Shown: positions 1 to 7,248 of the stretch, in pieces
Layout of the letters: each line of letters starts with the position of its first letter
Numbering within the stretch: position 1 is the stretch's first letter
Assembly: GCA_900539665.1 (NCBI GenBank)
Contig: UQCV01000014.1
Coordinates: 1 to 36,927 of the forward strand
Source: an uncultured Succinivibrionaceae bacterium
GTDB taxonomy: Bacteria; Pseudomonadota; Gammaproteobacteria; Enterobacterales; Succinivibrionaceae
Direction of reading: 5' to 3'
Length of the DNA stretch: 36,927 bases
Position numbers and translations under genes: made by a program
The notes under the pieces: model-generated
The model's database searches: none
Seen by the model: only the letters and a program-made list of their open reading frames with translations
Told to the model about the DNA's origin: nothing

Positions 1-2
1 AT

Positions 3-575
3 GTGGCAAGTTCAGAGCTTAATTTAAGAATTCCGAATAAAAGCATCAGAAATTGTTTTAAAGAGAAGATTCAAGATTATTTCACTAAAGCTCCTCCTCA
101 GGTACAAAAAGCTGCCAAAATCTTACAGTCTGTCTTTAACGCTGATGCTGAGCAATTAAGAGTAGATATTGAAGATGCGTTAGCCAAATTCATTTCGGTA
201 AGAGATTTTTCTACCAATGCTCCTAAAGAGTATTACTATCATGCTTTTCTTAACGGGGTGTTTTCAACTCAGGAAGGAGTCTTTAAACGCTACACTTCAA
301 ATCAAGAGGCGGGAAATGGTTATTCAGATATAACAATTTTATCTAAAGACTCTAGAACAGGTTACATCCTAGAACTCAAATATACCAACGATGAAAATTA
401 CTTGGTAAAAGAATCTAAAAAGGCGCTGACTCAAATTGAGGAACAGAAGTATTTAGAGCCTTTTAGATTAAGAGGTATAACTAAAAAAGTTTATGGTTTT
501 GGGATCTGCTTTAGTGGTAAATCTTGTTTTGTGTCTGTAAAGGAATATTTGATAAACATAGACAATGAAGAATAA
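3..575 (+). CDS. C-terminal part of AAA-ATPase-like / PD-(D/E)XK nuclease protein (5' end outside window)
   Basis: The reading frame is open to the left edge, so this is the last ~190 residues of a longer protein; the GTG at base 3 is probably internal. The segment starts with the junction motif LRIPNKSIRNCF, typical of the step from an AAA-ATPase-like domain (PF09820 type) to the C-terminal PD-(D/E)XK domain (PF08011 type). Nuclease-like residues are visible: D109 in GYSDITIL and E124/K126 in YILELKY. Full members are about 500-580 residues, so roughly 300 are missing upstream. The family is abundant and multicopy in gut bacteria and its role is unknown. A degraded relative lies at 16982-18223. 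The stop is followed by a 245-bp gap with no obvious T-run terminator. Confidence 0.8.
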   Translation: MASSELNLRIPNKSIRNCFKEKIQDYFTKAPPQVQKAAKILQSVFNADAEQLRVDIEDALAKFISVRDFSTNAPKEYYYHAFLNGVFSTQEGVFKRYTSNQEAGNGYSDITILSKDSRTGYILELKYTNDENYLVKESKKALTQIEEQKYLEPFRLRGITKKVYGFGICFSGKSCFVSVKEYLINIDNEE

Positions 576-820
576 CGGAGTGGGCGATATTTCTATTGTT
601 AAGAAAATTTAGTTCAAGCTTTTTCAAAATTTCACTATTGTGTAGTTGTAAAGTTTGGCTACAATAGGAGTGGGTACTTGGTAAAAGTTTAGTCTTTCTA
701 GGGCTTTAAGGCGCAAAAACCGAAAAAACTCCCTTCAAATTTTAAACTTTTAGCAAGGTTGGACTGCAAAAAGTTTAAAACTAATTGTCTTAATCTGATG
801 TCATATAGTAGATAATTAAA
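576..820. repeat. Intergenic region with two inverted repeats upstream of cstA-like gene
   Basis: No gene is seen here. Bases 635-645 and 659-667 form a 9-bp stem with a 2-base bulge. Bases 740-751 (TTTTAAACTTTT) and 769-780 are a perfect 12-bp inverted repeat around a 17-base loop, ending 40 bp before the transporter start. Neither is followed by a T run on the plus strand, so the second could be an operator or leader hairpin rather than a terminator. No convincing -35/-10 pair was found. Confidence 0.5.
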
Positions 821-2539
821 ATGAATGGTAGTTTATTGTTTTGTATAGCCTTAGGGTATTTTGCTCTGGGTTATTGGCTTTATGGTGGCTATTTGTGTCG
901 CCTGTTTGGAATTAATGTAAAACGCCCAACTCCGTCCAAAACTAAGTTTGATGGGGTGGATTATGTGCCATGTAGTCGTAGCGTGCTCTTTGGTCACCAC
1001 TTTTCCTCTATTGCTGGGGCGGGGCCTATTGTCGGCCCAATTATGGCAGCATATTTTGGGTGGCTCCCTGCTTTAATTTGGATTTTTATCGGTTGTATCT
1101 TTGTTGGAGCGATGCACGATTTTGCTTCACTTTTTCTTTCTGTAAGAAACGGTGGGCGCTCAATTGGGTATATTATTGAGAAGCTCCTTGGCTTTTGGGG
1201 GAGACAGCTCTTCTTGTGCTTCTGCTTTGCCTGCTTAATCTTAGTTGTAGCTATCTTTGGTTTGATGGTTGCGGGTACCTTTGTGGCAAGTCCAGCTGTA
1301 GCTACTGCTTCCATTATCTTTATTTTTGTGGCGCCAGTTTTTGGTTTCCTTACCCGTAAAGTTTTCTCTTTAAAGATTGGCTCATTAATTTTTGTGCCTT
1401 TTCTCTTTTTAGTGATTTACTTTTCAATGTTTATCCCATGTGATATTCAAAATTGGTTTAGTCTCTCTAAAGAAGAAACCCAGCTTATTTGGCTTGCCGT
1501 GCTTGGTATTTATGTTTTAGCAGCTTCAATCTTTCCAGTTCATTGGTTGTTACAGCCTCGTGACTACTTAAGTTCATATATCCTTTATGCCATGATTGCA
1601 GCTGGCTTCTTAGGGATTTTGTTCTACCAGCCTGAAATCCAGCAGGACGCCTTTGTTGGCTTTACCGTACCTCTTGCTAATGGTGTGGAAACCAATATGT
1701 TCCCGGCTTTATTCTTGTTGATTGCTTGTGGTGCTTGTTCTGGCTTCCATTCTTTGGTGGCGTCTGGTACTACCTCAAAGCAGATTGCAACTGAAGCTGA
1801 CATTAAGTCTGTAGGTTATGGCGCAATGGTAGTTGAAGGGGTCTTAGGGGTTATGAGCTTAATTGCTGTGGCTTACCTCGGTGATGCTGATTTTGCGGAA
1901 ATGGCTAAAAACCCAGTTCAGGCTTTTGCTCATGGGATTGGTACTTTCTCTGAAAGCATCGGTATTCCTAAGGCCTTTGGTTCTACCTTTATTAACTTAG
2001 CAATTTCTGCTTTCATGCTGACTACTCTTGATACCGCTACTCGTTTAACTCGCTTCGTGTGGCAGGAACTCTTAAGCCCATCTAACATGTCTCGTGAAAA
2101 GGCTAAAGAACAACATATCAAGCTTGAAGATACTAGAAGTCCATTCGTTAAATTCTTAACTAACATTTGGGTGGCTTCTATATTAGTAGTTGCTTTGTCT
2201 GGCGCTATGGCTTGCTCCGGTGAAGCTACTTCTATTTGGCCAGTATTTGGTGCTTCTAATCAGTTGTTAGCTGGTTTGACCTTGCTTTGCATTACCTTAT
2301 ACTTGATGAATCGTAAGACCAACTTCTGGATTAGTCTCATCCCAACCATTTTTATGATGGTGATGTGTGTATGGGGTTTGTGCCAAATCGTGGAAGTTGC
2401 GTTCATTAAACATTCATATGCTCTTTTGGGTGTAAGTACGCTTCTAGTGGTATTAGCTTTACTCCTTGTAGTTTTAGCTATTATCACTATTAAGAAGCTT
2501 ATAAATGGTCAGACCACTTACCAAGAAGAAGAAATCTAA
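821..2539 (+). CDS. CstA-family transporter (carbon starvation / pyruvate-type)
   Basis: An integral membrane protein of 572 residues with many hydrophobic segments, starting with FGHHFSSIAGAGPIVGPIMA near residues 57-76, the signature of the CstA/BtsT family. Other family-like stretches are GAMHDFASLF (residues 97-106), ACGACSGFHSLVASGTTSKQ and the later SIWPVFGASNQLLAGL. CstA and BtsT of E. coli (about 700 residues) take up pyruvate or peptides; this copy belongs to the shorter form, so the substrate is not certain. The ATG at 821 has only a weak Shine-Dalgarno sequence. The gene is monocistronic: a 12-bp inverted repeat lies just upstream and a strong terminator at 2612-2651 follows. Confidence 0.88.
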   Translation: MNGSLLFCIALGYFALGYWLYGGYLCRLFGINVKRPTPSKTKFDGVDYVPCSRSVLFGHHFSSIAGAGPIVGPIMAAYFGWLPALIWIFIGCIFVGAMHDFASLFLSVRNGGRSIGYIIEKLLGFWGRQLFLCFCFACLILVVAIFGLMVAGTFVASPAVATASIIFIFVAPVFGFLTRKVFSLKIGSLIFVPFLFLVIYFSMFIPCDIQNWFSLSKEETQLIWLAVLGIYVLAASIFPVHWLLQPRDYLSSYILYAMIAAGFLGILFYQPEIQQDAFVGFTVPLANGVETNMFPALFLLIACGACSGFHSLVASGTTSKQIATEADIKSVGYGAMVVEGVLGVMSLIAVAYLGDADFAEMAKNPVQAFAHGIGTFSESIGIPKAFGSTFINLAISAFMLTTLDTATRLTRFVWQELLSPSNMSREKAKEQHIKLEDTRSPFVKFLTNIWVASILVVALSGAMACSGEATSIWPVFGASNQLLAGLTLLCITLYLMNRKTNFWISLIPTIFMMVMCVWGLCQIVEVAFIKHSYALLGVSTLLVVLALLLVVLAIITIKKLINGQTTYQEEEI

Positions 2540-2552
2540 GCCAAATCTAAAT

Positions 2553-2576
2553 GGTTAAGGTAGTAAATCCTTAACC
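2553..2576. other. 8-bp stem hairpin after cstA-like gene
   Basis: GGTTAAGG and CCTTAACC form a perfect stem around an 8-base loop 14 bases after the stop codon. It lacks a T run on either strand, so it is more likely an mRNA 3'-end structure than a terminator. Confidence 0.5.
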
Positions 2577-2611
2577 AAAAGGAAACTTCGCTTAGAGATT
2601 GAAACTTAACT

Positions 2612-2651
2612 TAGTGCTGTTAGCCTCAAATGGTTAATGGCACTATTTTTT
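2612..2651 (+). terminator. Rho-independent terminator of cstA-like gene
   Basis: A 14-bp stem (2612-2625 with 2632-2645, including three G-T wobbles) and a 6-base loop are followed by six T residues. Confidence 0.8.
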
Positions 2652-2794
2652 CGAAGTTTGGTTTGGAGTTAGGAATTTGTTTTTTTAGAAAAATCACTAT
2701 GGTTACTTTTTCAATTGAATGTAATAAAAGCTGAGGTAAAACAGTAATAGCCTAATTATTTTATTTTGAGGCTAAAATGAACCGGAAAAAGTTA

Positions 2795-2823
2795 TTGCGA
2801 TTACAGGTGTTTGGTGCTACAAT
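2795..2823 (+). promoter_or_regulatory. Putative sigma-70 promoter of rplY
   Basis: TTGCGA at 2795-2800 and TACAAT at 2818-2823 are separated by 17 bp, giving a start near 2830 and a leader of about 70 bases. Confidence 0.6.
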
Positions 2824-2839
2824 TCGCATCACTTTTTGT

Positions 2840-2865
2840 GATTAGCAATGGTCGCATGGCTAATC
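2840..2865 (+). promoter_or_regulatory. Leader hairpin in rplY 5' UTR
   Basis: GATTAGC (2840-2846) pairs with GCTAATC (2859-2865); inside, ATG pairs with CAT around GTCG after an A-G mismatch. The element sits 33 bases before the start codon. In E. coli rplY is known to be repressed by its own product, so this could be a 5S-mimicking L25 site. That role is inferred only from position. Confidence 0.4.
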
Positions 2866-2898
2866 TCTCTTTAATTTTTTAATTTGTGAGTAAATAAA

Positions 2899-3186
2899 AT
2901 GGCATATTCTTTCGATGCTCAAGTACGTACCGACTTTGGGAAGGGTGCGAGCCGCCGCCTTCGTCGTAACGGTCAAATTCCTGCAATCGTTTATGGCGGT
3001 GACCAGGAAGCAGTTGCTATAGCTCTTGATCAGGCTAAAGTATTCACTGCTCAGCAGAACGCAGCTTTCTACAACGAACCAATCACTTTAAACATCAATG
3101 GTTCAGTTGTTGTGGTTAAGCCAGTTGCAATGCAGCGTCATCCTGTAAGCTGCATGGTTGTTCACGTTGACTTCATGCGTGCTTAA
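2899..3186 (+). CDS. rplY: 50S ribosomal protein L25
   Basis: A 95-residue protein of the short, single-domain L25 type (94 residues in E. coli). It binds 5S rRNA in the central protuberance of the large subunit. Family hallmarks are the N-terminal GKGASRRLRRNGQIPAIVYGG stretch (residues 15-35), the internal INGSVVVVKPVAMQRHP strand-loop and the terminal VVHVDFMRA. The protein lacks the CTC-type C-terminal extension of many other phyla, which supports a gammaproteobacterial origin. The ATG at 2899 has a weak upstream GAG. The gene is monocistronic, with a likely promoter at 2795-2823, a leader hairpin and a strong terminator at 3262-3286. Confidence 0.97.
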   Translation: MAYSFDAQVRTDFGKGASRRLRRNGQIPAIVYGGDQEAVAIALDQAKVFTAQQNAAFYNEPITLNINGSVVVVKPVAMQRHPVSCMVVHVDFMRA

Positions 3187-3261
3187 TGGCATTTGCCGTT
3201 AAATTACGGATCTCTTGGCCGAATTTAGGATTCGACTGGTGATTTAAATTCTTAAAGAAGG

Positions 3262-3286
3262 GGAGAGCAATTAGCTCTCCTTTTTT
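3262..3286 (+). terminator. Terminator of rplY
   Basis: GGAGAGC and GCTCTCC form a perfect 7-bp stem around a 5-base loop, followed by six T residues. Confidence 0.88.
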
Positions 3287-3447
3287 ATTAGAAAACCTTT
3301 AATTTTAAGCAAGATTAAAAATTTTACCGTAGTGATTTAATCCTGGTGACTTTACTTTGGTGGTTTGAGGTTCGTGAGGTTTTGACAGGTTAAAGCTTTA
3401 GGCTTGGTTTAACTTGGCCTGTAAGTTTGATTAGTAAAATTAGCTTT

Positions 3448-3462
3448 ACGCTCTCAGAGCGT
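3448..3462. promoter_or_regulatory. 15-bp dyad upstream of cvfB-like gene
   Basis: ACGCTCT and AGAGCGT are separated by one base. The spacer is too short for an RNA hairpin, so this looks like a protein-binding operator 41 bp before the next start codon. No matching regulator is identified. Confidence 0.35.
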
Positions 3463-3502
3463 TAAACACGTATTATTCGCCGCATATGGTAACGGAGTGT
3501 AT

Positions 3503-4354
3503 ATGACTGTACAGATTGGTAAGATGAATGACCTACGCTTAGTGCGTCTTGATGATAAGGGTGGTTTTTTAGATGCAGGAGCCTATGGAGAAGTGTTTTT
3601 ACCGCTATCACAGCTCCCTGAAAAACCAGAACCTGGCATCGTGGTTTCAGTCTTTTGTTATATGGATGATGATCGCCTTACCGTTACCGCTAAACGTCCG
3701 CGTGCGTTACTTGGGGAACTAGCACGTATGACCTGTAAATCTGCTCTTAGAGGTTCTGCTTACCTTGAATGGGGGATTAGAAAGGATTTAATGGTGCCAT
3801 TTACTGAGCAGCGTATGCCGATGAAAGAAGGGCGTGATTACGTGGTCTATGTAGCTATGGATCGCGAACAGCGTCTCTTTGGGACAACGAAGTTCAATAA
3901 GTACATTTCTGATGAAATGCCAAGCTCTTGCCACCTCAAAGAGGGGGAAGCAGTTGATTTGATTGCTGTTGCTAAAACTCCATTAGGCATCAAAATGGTC
4001 GTTAATAACTCATTTTATGCGATGCTGATGCACGGTTCTTCTAATGATGGTGCTGAAATTAGAATGGGGGTTAAGGTTAGAGGTTACATTCTCACTATTC
4101 GTAAAGATAGAAAAGTTAATGTTGGCTTACATAAAACTGGTATTGCCGGCGTGCAAAATGCAGGCTCATTAATTTTAGATAAGCTTAAAGCGGCAGATGG
4201 GTTCTTGCCATTTGGAGATCATTCTGATCCGGCTTCAATTGAACAATATTTTGGGATGAGCAAAGGCAAGTTTAAAAAGGCCATCGGTGGCTTGTATCGA
4301 GAACATGCTATTGAAATTACCCCTGATGGACTTAAACTCCTTGCTAAGGATTAA
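3503..4354 (+). CDS. CvfB-family S1-like RNA-binding protein
   Basis: A protein of 283 residues from ATG 3503; an in-frame GTG lies six bases upstream, but AACGGAG is ideally spaced for the ATG. The organisation matches the CvfB/YitL family: tandem S1-like OB folds followed by a C-terminal winged-helix domain. Visible features are the N-terminal AGAYGEVFLPLSQLP strand pattern, the phrase LFGTTKFNKYI in the second fold, a third fold with VRGYILTIRKDRKVNVGLH, and the terminal SDPASIEQYFGMSKGKFKKAIGGLYRE helix-turn-helix-like end. CvfB proteins bind RNA and affect virulence-factor expression in Gram-positives; the role in Gram-negatives is not established. The gene is alone, with a 15-bp dyad upstream and a shared terminator at 4421-4460. 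Confidence 0.85.
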   Translation: MTVQIGKMNDLRLVRLDDKGGFLDAGAYGEVFLPLSQLPEKPEPGIVVSVFCYMDDDRLTVTAKRPRALLGELARMTCKSALRGSAYLEWGIRKDLMVPFTEQRMPMKEGRDYVVYVAMDREQRLFGTTKFNKYISDEMPSSCHLKEGEAVDLIAVAKTPLGIKMVVNNSFYAMLMHGSSNDGAEIRMGVKVRGYILTIRKDRKVNVGLHKTGIAGVQNAGSLILDKLKAADGFLPFGDHSDPASIEQYFGMSKGKFKKAIGGLYREHAIEITPDGLKLLAKD

Positions 4355-4420
4355 GCATTAATTAAGTCTTGGCTCCTCTAGAGCTAAAACAAAGATTCGT
4401 AAACACTCAAGTTCATAAAA

Positions 4421-4460
4421 ACAAAAGGCCTTAAGACCAAAGATCTTAAGGCTTTTGTTT
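4421..4460. terminator. Bidirectional terminator
   Basis: A long stem, ACAAAAGGCCTTAAGA with TCTTAAGGCTTTTGT and one bulged G, has A-rich and T-rich flanks. It can end both the cvfB-like gene (+) and the small convergent gene at 4476-4712 (-). Confidence 0.75.
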
Positions 4461-4475
4461 GTAGCTATTGGCTCG

Positions 4476-4712
4476 TTAGGCACTTAAAACCCCGGTGCAT
4501 TCGTCAGCTTTAAAGTTGTCACGAATACGGCTAACAGGCACGTAATAACGATGATGCCCAGTCTTATCGACAACGATCTTCGCTAATACATGCCCTGAGT
4601 GCATAAACTCCCAGTTGCCATTCTCGAGCGGGCGTTTTACGCCTAAACTAGAAAGATAGGATAGAAAAGAAAGAGGATTTTTAATTTCCATAAATAGTTC
4701 TTGATTTGCCAT
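4476..4712 (-). CDS. Small hypothetical protein (78 aa)
   Basis: I do not recognise this protein. The ATG at 4712 follows a good Shine-Dalgarno sequence (GAAGGAA, 7 bases upstream), and the gene ends against a convergent terminator; both argue that it is real. The sequence is soluble, with no signal peptide or membrane segment. It runs from a helix-like MEIKNPLSFLSYLSSLGVKR to an alternating, strand-like region HVLAKIVVDKTGHHRYYVPV, and ends in CTGVLSA. Upstream on its own strand lie three GCTAC/GTAGC hairpins (4760-4895), which could be its control region. Confidence 0.55.
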   Translation of the reverse strand: MANQELFMEIKNPLSFLSYLSSLGVKRPLENGNWEFMHSGHVLAKIVVDKTGHHRYYVPVSRIRDNFKADECTGVLSA

Positions 4713-5566
4713 TTTTAGATTCCTTCTTCGTTTTTATAAAATCCTTAAAATGATCCCGCGCTACTTGTGGTAGCTTTATTCCGTGCTTTTTTGTTGTTTA
4801 GCTTGAATGAGTTTTAATAGGTTGTGCTCAAATTCGTTGCTATTTACCCCTTGCTACATTTAGTAGCAATGTTATCCCGTGCTACTTGTAGTAGCTTCAT
4901 TCTGTGTTTTTTGTGTGTTTTAGTAGTTTATGCCATGCGCTGTTGGTAGTTTTAGGTGGCGCTAAGTGGTCTTAATTTTTTTTCAAACTTGTGAGTTGAA
5001 ACTTTTTGGGGTATCCCAAAAAGTGAGTGCACTTTTTGAGTGCGGACACAGTTTTCTATGCAAATAAGAGCAAGTTTTGTGCCATGGGCTAAAATGAGTG
5101 CAAGATCAAAATTAATGAAGAGTAAAATGAGATTAGGGTCTTTTTGTGATCTGCTTTGGTGCGTAACTTCTTGAAAAAATGATCAAAATAGTGCTTAAGG
5201 CTTTAGTTATGAATGAAAATAGTTCATGGCGTAAAAGTTTCGTTTTAAGGAATAACTAACCTAAAACTTACAAACTGTTTTCACTTTTTATTTTAGGGGG
5301 TGGATTCAGATTTTGACTGTTTTAGCCCTCAATTGTTTCATGAAAACAATTGTAACATGTAACAGAAGTAGGAAAATTTTCTTATTCCTTGTTTTTATGA
5401 GGAATTTTGTGGTCGTTTCGTTTGAAAACCGAGATCTAAGGTGTATGCTCTTGCTTATATAACGTATAATATGGAAAGCCTAGCTAAGTGCTATGCAATA
5501 CAACTTATAACAATAAATGAAAGCACTGGATAAATATAGGAATAAGAATTGTAAAAGGACTGTAAT
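4713..5566. other. 850-bp gene-free, hairpin-rich intergenic region
   Basis: No credible ORF is seen. It contains two imperfect ~45-bp direct repeats (from 4753 and 4874, both beginning ATCCCG and including a GCTAC stem), three short hairpins (4760-4774, 4851-4869, 4881-4895), overlapping 10-bp and 8-bp hairpins (5001-5037), and an AATTGTTT/AAACAATT hairpin (5331-5351). A TATAAT box at 5465-5470 is the likely -10 of the MFS gene at 5567, though no good -35 is visible. Confidence 0.6.
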
Positions 5567-6910
5567 ATGGCTCAGCAACACCGCCGTAATTTTATTGTTT
5601 ACTTACTCTTAACCTTTTTGTCAGGTACTGCGTGCGCAACTTTTTTACCGGTAATGAGTGTCTTTTTAAAGGATAGTGTAAAAGCTACGCCTTTTGAGAT
5701 TGGACTTTACTTTACTTTAGCAGCAGTCGCAGGGATTGCGGTAACCCAAATTTTTGCGGTGTTCTCTGATGGGCGCATGAAACGCCGAACTCTCATCGTC
5801 TATGGTGGCTTAGCTGGGATGTGCGCAGGTATCGTCTTTATTTTAGGTGGCTTGTGGCAATGTTATTGGTTGATTGCCATCTTAGGCGTGGCCTTTATGA
5901 GCTTCTCGGGGCTCTCTACTCCTCAAGTATTTGCCTCAGCGCGTGAGTATTCATTAGCGCATAATGCTAACAACGTGATGTTTACCATGTACATGCGCGC
6001 CTTCTTTGCTTTAGCTTGGGTTATTACGCCACCTCTTGCGTACATCATCGCCGTGCGTTTGGGTTTTTCAACTCTGTTCTTTTTTACCGCCTTGTTCTTT
6101 GCATTAATTGCAGTTATTGGTGCTTTGTGGTTGCCGTATACTGTATTTGCTGGCAACCAAAAACCAGCAGCTCCTGTTCATGAAAATGAATCCGTTGATT
6201 CAAGGAATGGGGCTGCTACTTCTAGCGAGGCCTTACCAGAAGCGGTAAATGAGTCAGATTTAGCTCAAGCTCAAGCTAAAACTCCTGCCGTGGAAAAACA
6301 GCAAAGTTCCTCTAAATCCTCTAGCTCTTCAGAATATAGTATTTTTGCTGGTGGGTTTAAAGTATGGAAAGATGTGGCTTTGCTCTTCGTGTCGGTTACT
6401 TTAATGTGGACTACTAACAACGCTTACCTTATCAGCATGCCGATTTTTATTAGAGATGAGCTAAAAATTTCCCAAGAGCTTCCTGGGGTGATGATGGCCT
6501 GTGCGGCCTTAATGGAAATTCCAATCATGCTGTTAGCGGGTAAACTTACTGCTCGCTTTGGGATTAAGAATTTACAGGTGTTTAGCGCTATTGGTGGGGT
6601 CTTATTTTATTTATCTTTTTGTGTGATGCCACATGATACCGCTTGGTACTTCTTAGCGGTTCAGCTGTTTAATTCTATTTTTATTGGGATTTTAGCAGGT
6701 ATAGGGATGGTGTATTTTCAGGAATTACTCCCTAAAATCCCAGGCCAAGCTACGACCCTATTTTCTAATTCGACCAGCACTGGGGCTATTATTTCAGGGT
6801 TAATCGTGGCGGTGGTAACTTCCTTTGGTAGTTATGGTCATGTTTTTGTAATAAACCTGTTACTCTCACTCGTTGCTTTAGGCTTACTATTCTTTGTGCG
6901 TAAAGTTTAG
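5567..6910 (+). CDS. Sugar efflux MFS transporter (SET family)
   Basis: An MFS protein of 447 residues with two sets of six membrane segments. The first half matches the SET (SetA/SetB) sugar-efflux family: FSDGRMKRRTLIVYGG in the loop 2-3 position, STPQVFASAREYSLAHN, and MYMRAFFALAWVITPPLAYIIA, equivalent to the family's MRAQLSLAWVIGPPLA-like stretch. SET proteins export sugars or sugar analogues from the cytoplasm. SetA is about 390 residues; the extra length is a hydrophilic central loop (about residues 195-265) rich in A, E, Q and S with a poly-serine end. The ATG at 5567 follows AAAGGA at about 8 bases. Its original terminator may be the hairpin at 7219-7248, now separated from the gene by an inserted IS605-type element. 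Confidence 0.82.
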   Translation: MAQQHRRNFIVYLLLTFLSGTACATFLPVMSVFLKDSVKATPFEIGLYFTLAAVAGIAVTQIFAVFSDGRMKRRTLIVYGGLAGMCAGIVFILGGLWQCYWLIAILGVAFMSFSGLSTPQVFASAREYSLAHNANNVMFTMYMRAFFALAWVITPPLAYIIAVRLGFSTLFFFTALFFALIAVIGALWLPYTVFAGNQKPAAPVHENESVDSRNGAATSSEALPEAVNESDLAQAQAKTPAVEKQQSSSKSSSSSEYSIFAGGFKVWKDVALLFVSVTLMWTTNNAYLISMPIFIRDELKISQELPGVMMACAALMEIPIMLLAGKLTARFGIKNLQVFSAIGGVLFYLSFCVMPHDTAWYFLAVQLFNSIFIGILAGIGMVYFQELLPKIPGQATTLFSNSTSTGAIISGLIVAVVTSFGSYGHVFVINLLLSLVALGLLFFVRKV

Positions 6911-6936
6911 CGTGCGTGAGGTTGGGCTTAATAAAG

Positions 6937-7199
6937 TTTAACTGAACTCGGCAAGAAGTCTCCCACCTCTAAGGTGGTGAGATAAATTGCCGAAATCTAC
7001 TTGACAGCTTTCTAAACATTATGCTATAAGTATAAAAAATGAAGGTATGCGGTTAGTAACTGCATAAATTCAAAACATAGAACCGTGGGACACACGGGGT
7101 TAGCTCGTTGATACTGTACTCATTAGAGTGCTTGAGCGAGAACTGAACCTATCTTATCGGTGGAAAGCCCCCATATCTATAGGTGGGGGAGGATGTCAC
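6937..7199 (+). mobile_element. Non-autonomous IS200/IS605-type element (left end + omega-RNA right end, no tnpA/tnpB)
   Basis: A 263-bp element starts at TTTAAC (6937-6942), the likely target/TAM sequence, which is also found at the second copy (16058). The left end folds into nested stems: CGGCAA (6949-6954) with TTGCCG (6987-6992), enclosing CCACCT/AGGTGG. The right end is the classic G-rich hairpin CCCCCAT (7168-7174) with GTGGGGG (7183-7189), then GGATGTCAC. Between them are a promoter, a six-codon ORF remnant (ATG at 7039, stop at 7054) where tnpB would begin, and a structured RNA. No transposase remains, so the element would be an internal deletion derivative mobilised in trans. The assignment rests on recognised end and RNA architecture, not on a database match. 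Confidence 0.75.
7001..7030 (+). promoter_or_regulatory. Strong sigma-70 promoter inside the IS605-type element
   Basis: TTGACA (7001-7006) is a perfect -35, followed by 18 bp and TATAAG (7025-7030). In an intact element it would drive tnpB; here it points straight into the omega-type RNA, with a start near 7037. Confidence 0.75.
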
Positions 7200-7218
7200 G
7201 TAAGACCAAAATATTTGC
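7037..7218 (+). ncRNA. Orphan omega-type (TnpB-associated) guide RNA
   Basis: Downstream of the internal promoter the sequence is strongly structured: ATGCGGTT/AACTGCAT with a 3-base loop (7047-7065), CCGTG/CACGG (7083-7097), GCTC/GAGC (7103-7137) enclosing ACTC/GAGT (7118-7129), and the terminal G-rich hairpin (7168-7189) ending at the element boundary. The CCGTGGGACACACGGGGTTA block and the terminal hairpin are what I know from omega RNAs of TnpB elements. In that family the scaffold ends at the right end and the flanking DNA is the guide; here the guide would be the 19 bases 7200-7218. A terminator hairpin begins immediately afterwards at 7219. No TnpB is encoded in the window. Confidence 0.65.
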
Positions 7219-7248
7219 GGCCATGGAATGTTTTCTGTGGCCTTTTTT
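7219..7248 (+). terminator. Terminator following the omega-RNA guide segment
   Basis: GGCCAT and GTGGCC form a 6-bp stem (one G-T) around a 12-base loop, followed by six T residues. It was probably the terminator of the MFS gene before the element inserted; it now ends the omega-type transcript about 19 bases past the element boundary. Confidence 0.7.
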
